This document shows, one piece after another, positions 6,834-8,368 of a DNA stretch of 8,368 nucleotides. The position numbers and the translations under genes are program-made. Where the stretch lies: positions 1 through 8,368 of the forward strand of contig JASHYD010000429.1 of NCBI GenBank assembly GCA_030043175.1, in the 5' to 3' direction. Below the pieces are notes generated by a model. That model saw nothing but the letters and a program-made list of their open reading frames with translations, did not search any database and was not told the DNA's origin. The DNA comes from Xanthobacteraceae bacterium. Lineage in GTDB: Bacteria > Pseudomonadota > Alphaproteobacteria > Rhizobiales > Xanthobacteraceae. The stretch's first letter is position 1; the number at the start of each line of letters is the position of its first letter.

Positions 6834-8002
6834 CGGTCGAGAAGCTCACGAAGGTGTTCGCGCGGTCGGAACAGAGCGGCGGCGGCATCCGTGAAGCCTC
6901 GTTTGGCCTGAAATCCGGCGCCTTCTTCACGCTGCTTGGGCCGAGCGGTTGCGGCAAGACGACGACGCTGCGCTGCATCGCCGGGCTCGAACAGCCGGAT
7001 GAAGGCGAGATATGTCTCAATGACGCGGTGGTCTTCGACGCGCGGCGCCGTATCCAGGTGCCGATGCACGAGCGTGGCATCGGCATGGTATTTCAATCCT
7101 ATGCGATCTGGCCGCACATGACGGTGTTCGAAAACGTCGCTTTTCCGCTCAAGGCGATGCGCGGCAAGTCGCTCAAGCGCGAGGACATCAGGCTCCGGGT
7201 TGAGGACAGCCTGAGAAGGGTCAATCTCGTCGGCTATGGGAAGCGTCCGGCAACGCTCTTGAGCGGCGGCGAGCAGCAGCGCGTCGCCCTTGCGCGCGCG
7301 ATCGTCGCCGAGCCGAAACTGCTATTGCTCGACGAGCCGTTGAGCAATCTCGATGCCGCGCTGCGGGAGGAGATGCGCGCCGAGCTGTTGCGGCTGCAAC
7401 GCACGCTTGGTATCACCACGGTCTACGTCACGCACGATCAGACCGAGGCGCTCACGCTGTCGGATCAGATCGCCGTGGTGGATCGCGGCCGCATTCGGCA
7501 GATCGGCTCGCCCACGGAAATCTATTCACGGCCGCGATCCGAGTTCGTCGCCCGCTTCGTCGGCAGCACCAACATCCTCTACGGCAAGCCCTGCGCGCCG
7601 CCGGCATCGACTCTGGGGGCGGCTGGCTCGGCAAGTATCGTGCATATCGATGTCGGTCTTGGCGCACCGCTCGGCTGTATGGCGCCAGCGGACATCGCGT
7701 CAGGCGCCGAGGCGGCGGTATCGGTGCGGCCGGAAGCAATCGATATTGCGCTGCGCGACGCAGCCGACAGCACAAAACCCGCCCCAAACATCAATGCACT
7801 CGACGGAGCGGTCGTCGCAACGACCTTCATGGGTGCAAGCCTGCGCTATGAGGTGCGCGTTGCCGATCGCATTATATTCGCCATTGCACCGCCGCGATAT
7901 GCCTTCGCGGTTGGCGACAAGGTGGCGCTGCGGTTCTCCTGCAATAGCACGGTGGCGGTTCCGCGCGAACAGAAGCAGGCACCTCAAACTCTGCTGCCGT
8001 GA
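6827..8002 (+). CDS. ABC transporter ATP-binding protein (FbpC/PotA-like)
   Basis: The 391-residue ATPase powers the transporter encoded by the binding-protein and permease genes upstream. All nucleotide-binding motifs are intact: A-loop aromatic F11, Walker A GPSGCGKT (38-45, K44), Q-loop MVFQSY (Q90), signature LSGGEQQ (145-151), Walker B LLLLDEP with D169 and E170, D-loop SNLDA, and H-loop H203 in VTHDQTEAL. After about residue 240 a C-terminal extension with VRPEAIDI matches a TOBE-type regulatory domain seen in the CUT1/Fe/polyamine class. ATG 6827 overlaps the stop of the acyl-CoA synthetase gene (6831-6833), so translation is probably coupled. No hairpin terminator was seen after the stop at 8002. 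Confidence 0.92.
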   Translation: MLTVEKLTKVFARSEQSGGGIREASFGLKSGAFFTLLGPSGCGKTTTLRCIAGLEQPDEGEICLNDAVVFDARRRIQVPMHERGIGMVFQSYAIWPHMTVFENVAFPLKAMRGKSLKREDIRLRVEDSLRRVNLVGYGKRPATLLSGGEQQRVALARAIVAEPKLLLLDEPLSNLDAALREEMRAELLRLQRTLGITTVYVTHDQTEALTLSDQIAVVDRGRIRQIGSPTEIYSRPRSEFVARFVGSTNILYGKPCAPPASTLGAAGSASIVHIDVGLGAPLGCMAPADIASGAEAAVSVRPEAIDIALRDAADSTKPAPNINALDGAVVATTFMGASLRYEVRVADRIIFAIAPPRYAFAVGDKVALRFSCNSTVAVPREQKQAPQTLLP

Positions 8003-8050
8003 CAGGAACTTGCTGGATTTGCTAGACATTCGGCCGGCCTCTTCACCCAG

Positions 8051-8056
8051 AAGGGG
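8051..8056 (+). promoter_or_regulatory. Ribosome binding site of the integrase-like fragment
   Basis: AAGGGG lies 7 nt before ATG 8064. It selects that start over the much longer frame that runs back into the ATPase gene. No clear promoter is visible in the 61 bp after the ATPase stop. Confidence 0.55.
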
Positions 8057-8063
8057 CATACAG

Positions 8064-8351
8064 ATGGCTTTGAGAATGGCTAAGCTGAGGCGTGATCCAT
8101 CATCCGGTAGTTGGCTCTCCCGCAAGGAAATCCCGAAGGACATCCGAGAGCCCTACGCTGCGGTCTACCACAAGCGTCACGAGGAGATAGTCCGAGCGCC
8201 GAGTGATTGCCCTGCCGACCGTGCCAAAGTGCTGTTCTCAGAGTGGCAGTCTGAGATCGACAGCAGGTTTGCAGCGCTGAGGGCTAAGCAGCGCGGTCAA
8301 GGCCGCGATCTAACTCTCCCGCTAAGCCTCCGGCTCTGCCGGAGCGAATAG
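8064..8351 (+). pseudogene. N-terminal fragment of a tyrosine-type integrase-like protein
   Basis: The 95-residue frame reads MALRMAKLRRDPSSGSWLSR, KEIPKDIREPYAAVYHKRHE, then a charged helical stretch (RAKVLFSEWQSEIDSRFAAL). This resembles the N-terminus of Rhizobiales site-specific integrases with a DUF6538-like start, which continue for several hundred residues to the catalytic R, H and Y residues. Here the frame ends at 8349-8351 after GRDLT, and the last residues (LPLSLRLCRSE) look out of frame. Reading the +1 frame there gives LSR, stop, AS, which matches a remembered family pattern LSREA. That suggests a small indel plus a nonsense change near 8310-8325. The catalytic domain would lie beyond the window, if present. 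It could instead be a short intact gene of unknown function. The integrase assignment is from memory of the family. Confidence 0.5.
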
Positions 8352-8368
8352 AGGCAGTTCTACAGCTG

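Noticed and set aside
7353..8063. Upstream extension of the integrase-like frame into the ATPase gene
   Set aside because: The part before 8064 is an out-of-frame reading of the ATPase gene; recognisable sequence and a ribosome binding site appear only at 8064.
8003..8063. Possible terminator after the ATPase gene
   Set aside because: Only the short palindrome ggccggcc is present, with no stem-loop followed by a T run.

Overview
The window is GC-rich throughout, apart from a short A/T-rich stretch at its extreme left edge. Its gene content and codon use fit an alphaproteobacterium of the Rhizobiales (Bradyrhizobium/Rhodopseudomonas-like). That placement comes from the character of the proteins, not from a marker gene. 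No tRNA, rRNA or CRISPR array was seen.

Left flank (1-1168). The minus strand carries a PAS sensor gene that starts at a GTG at 812 and reads leftward without a stop to the window edge. PAS homology ends abruptly near position 105. From there to position 1 the sequence looks like the end of an insertion sequence, possibly of the IS21 family, so the gene appears to be interrupted. Between the PAS gene and the next gene lies about 350 bp that holds at most one doubtful small minus-strand reading frame (861-1118).

Centre (1169-8002, all plus strand). A small zinc-binding GFA/CENP-V family protein comes first. It is followed by a compact four-gene unit: a secreted substrate-binding protein (1737-2786), a fused two-domain ABC permease (2817-4589), a fused NDP-forming acyl-CoA synthetase (4629-6833) and an ABC ATPase with a TOBE-type C-terminus (6827-8002). 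Gaps are 30 and 39 bp, and the last two genes overlap by 7 bp, so this is almost certainly one operon. The transporter belongs to the iron(III)/thiamine/polyamine-like class, but the substrate-binding protein seems to lack the tyrosine pair used by ferric-binding members. A CoA ligase inside the transporter operon suggests uptake of an organic acid followed by conversion to its CoA thioester. The substrate cannot be read from sequence.

Right flank (8064-8351). A short reading frame with a good ribosome binding site resembles the N-terminus of a tyrosine-type integrase and stops after 95 codons, probably through a frameshift. Broken mobile-element or interrupted genes therefore flank the transporter operon on both sides, as expected of an accessory, rearranged region.

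I see no clearly new defence or RNA-based system. The most interesting unit is the transporter operon with its embedded acyl-CoA synthetase.
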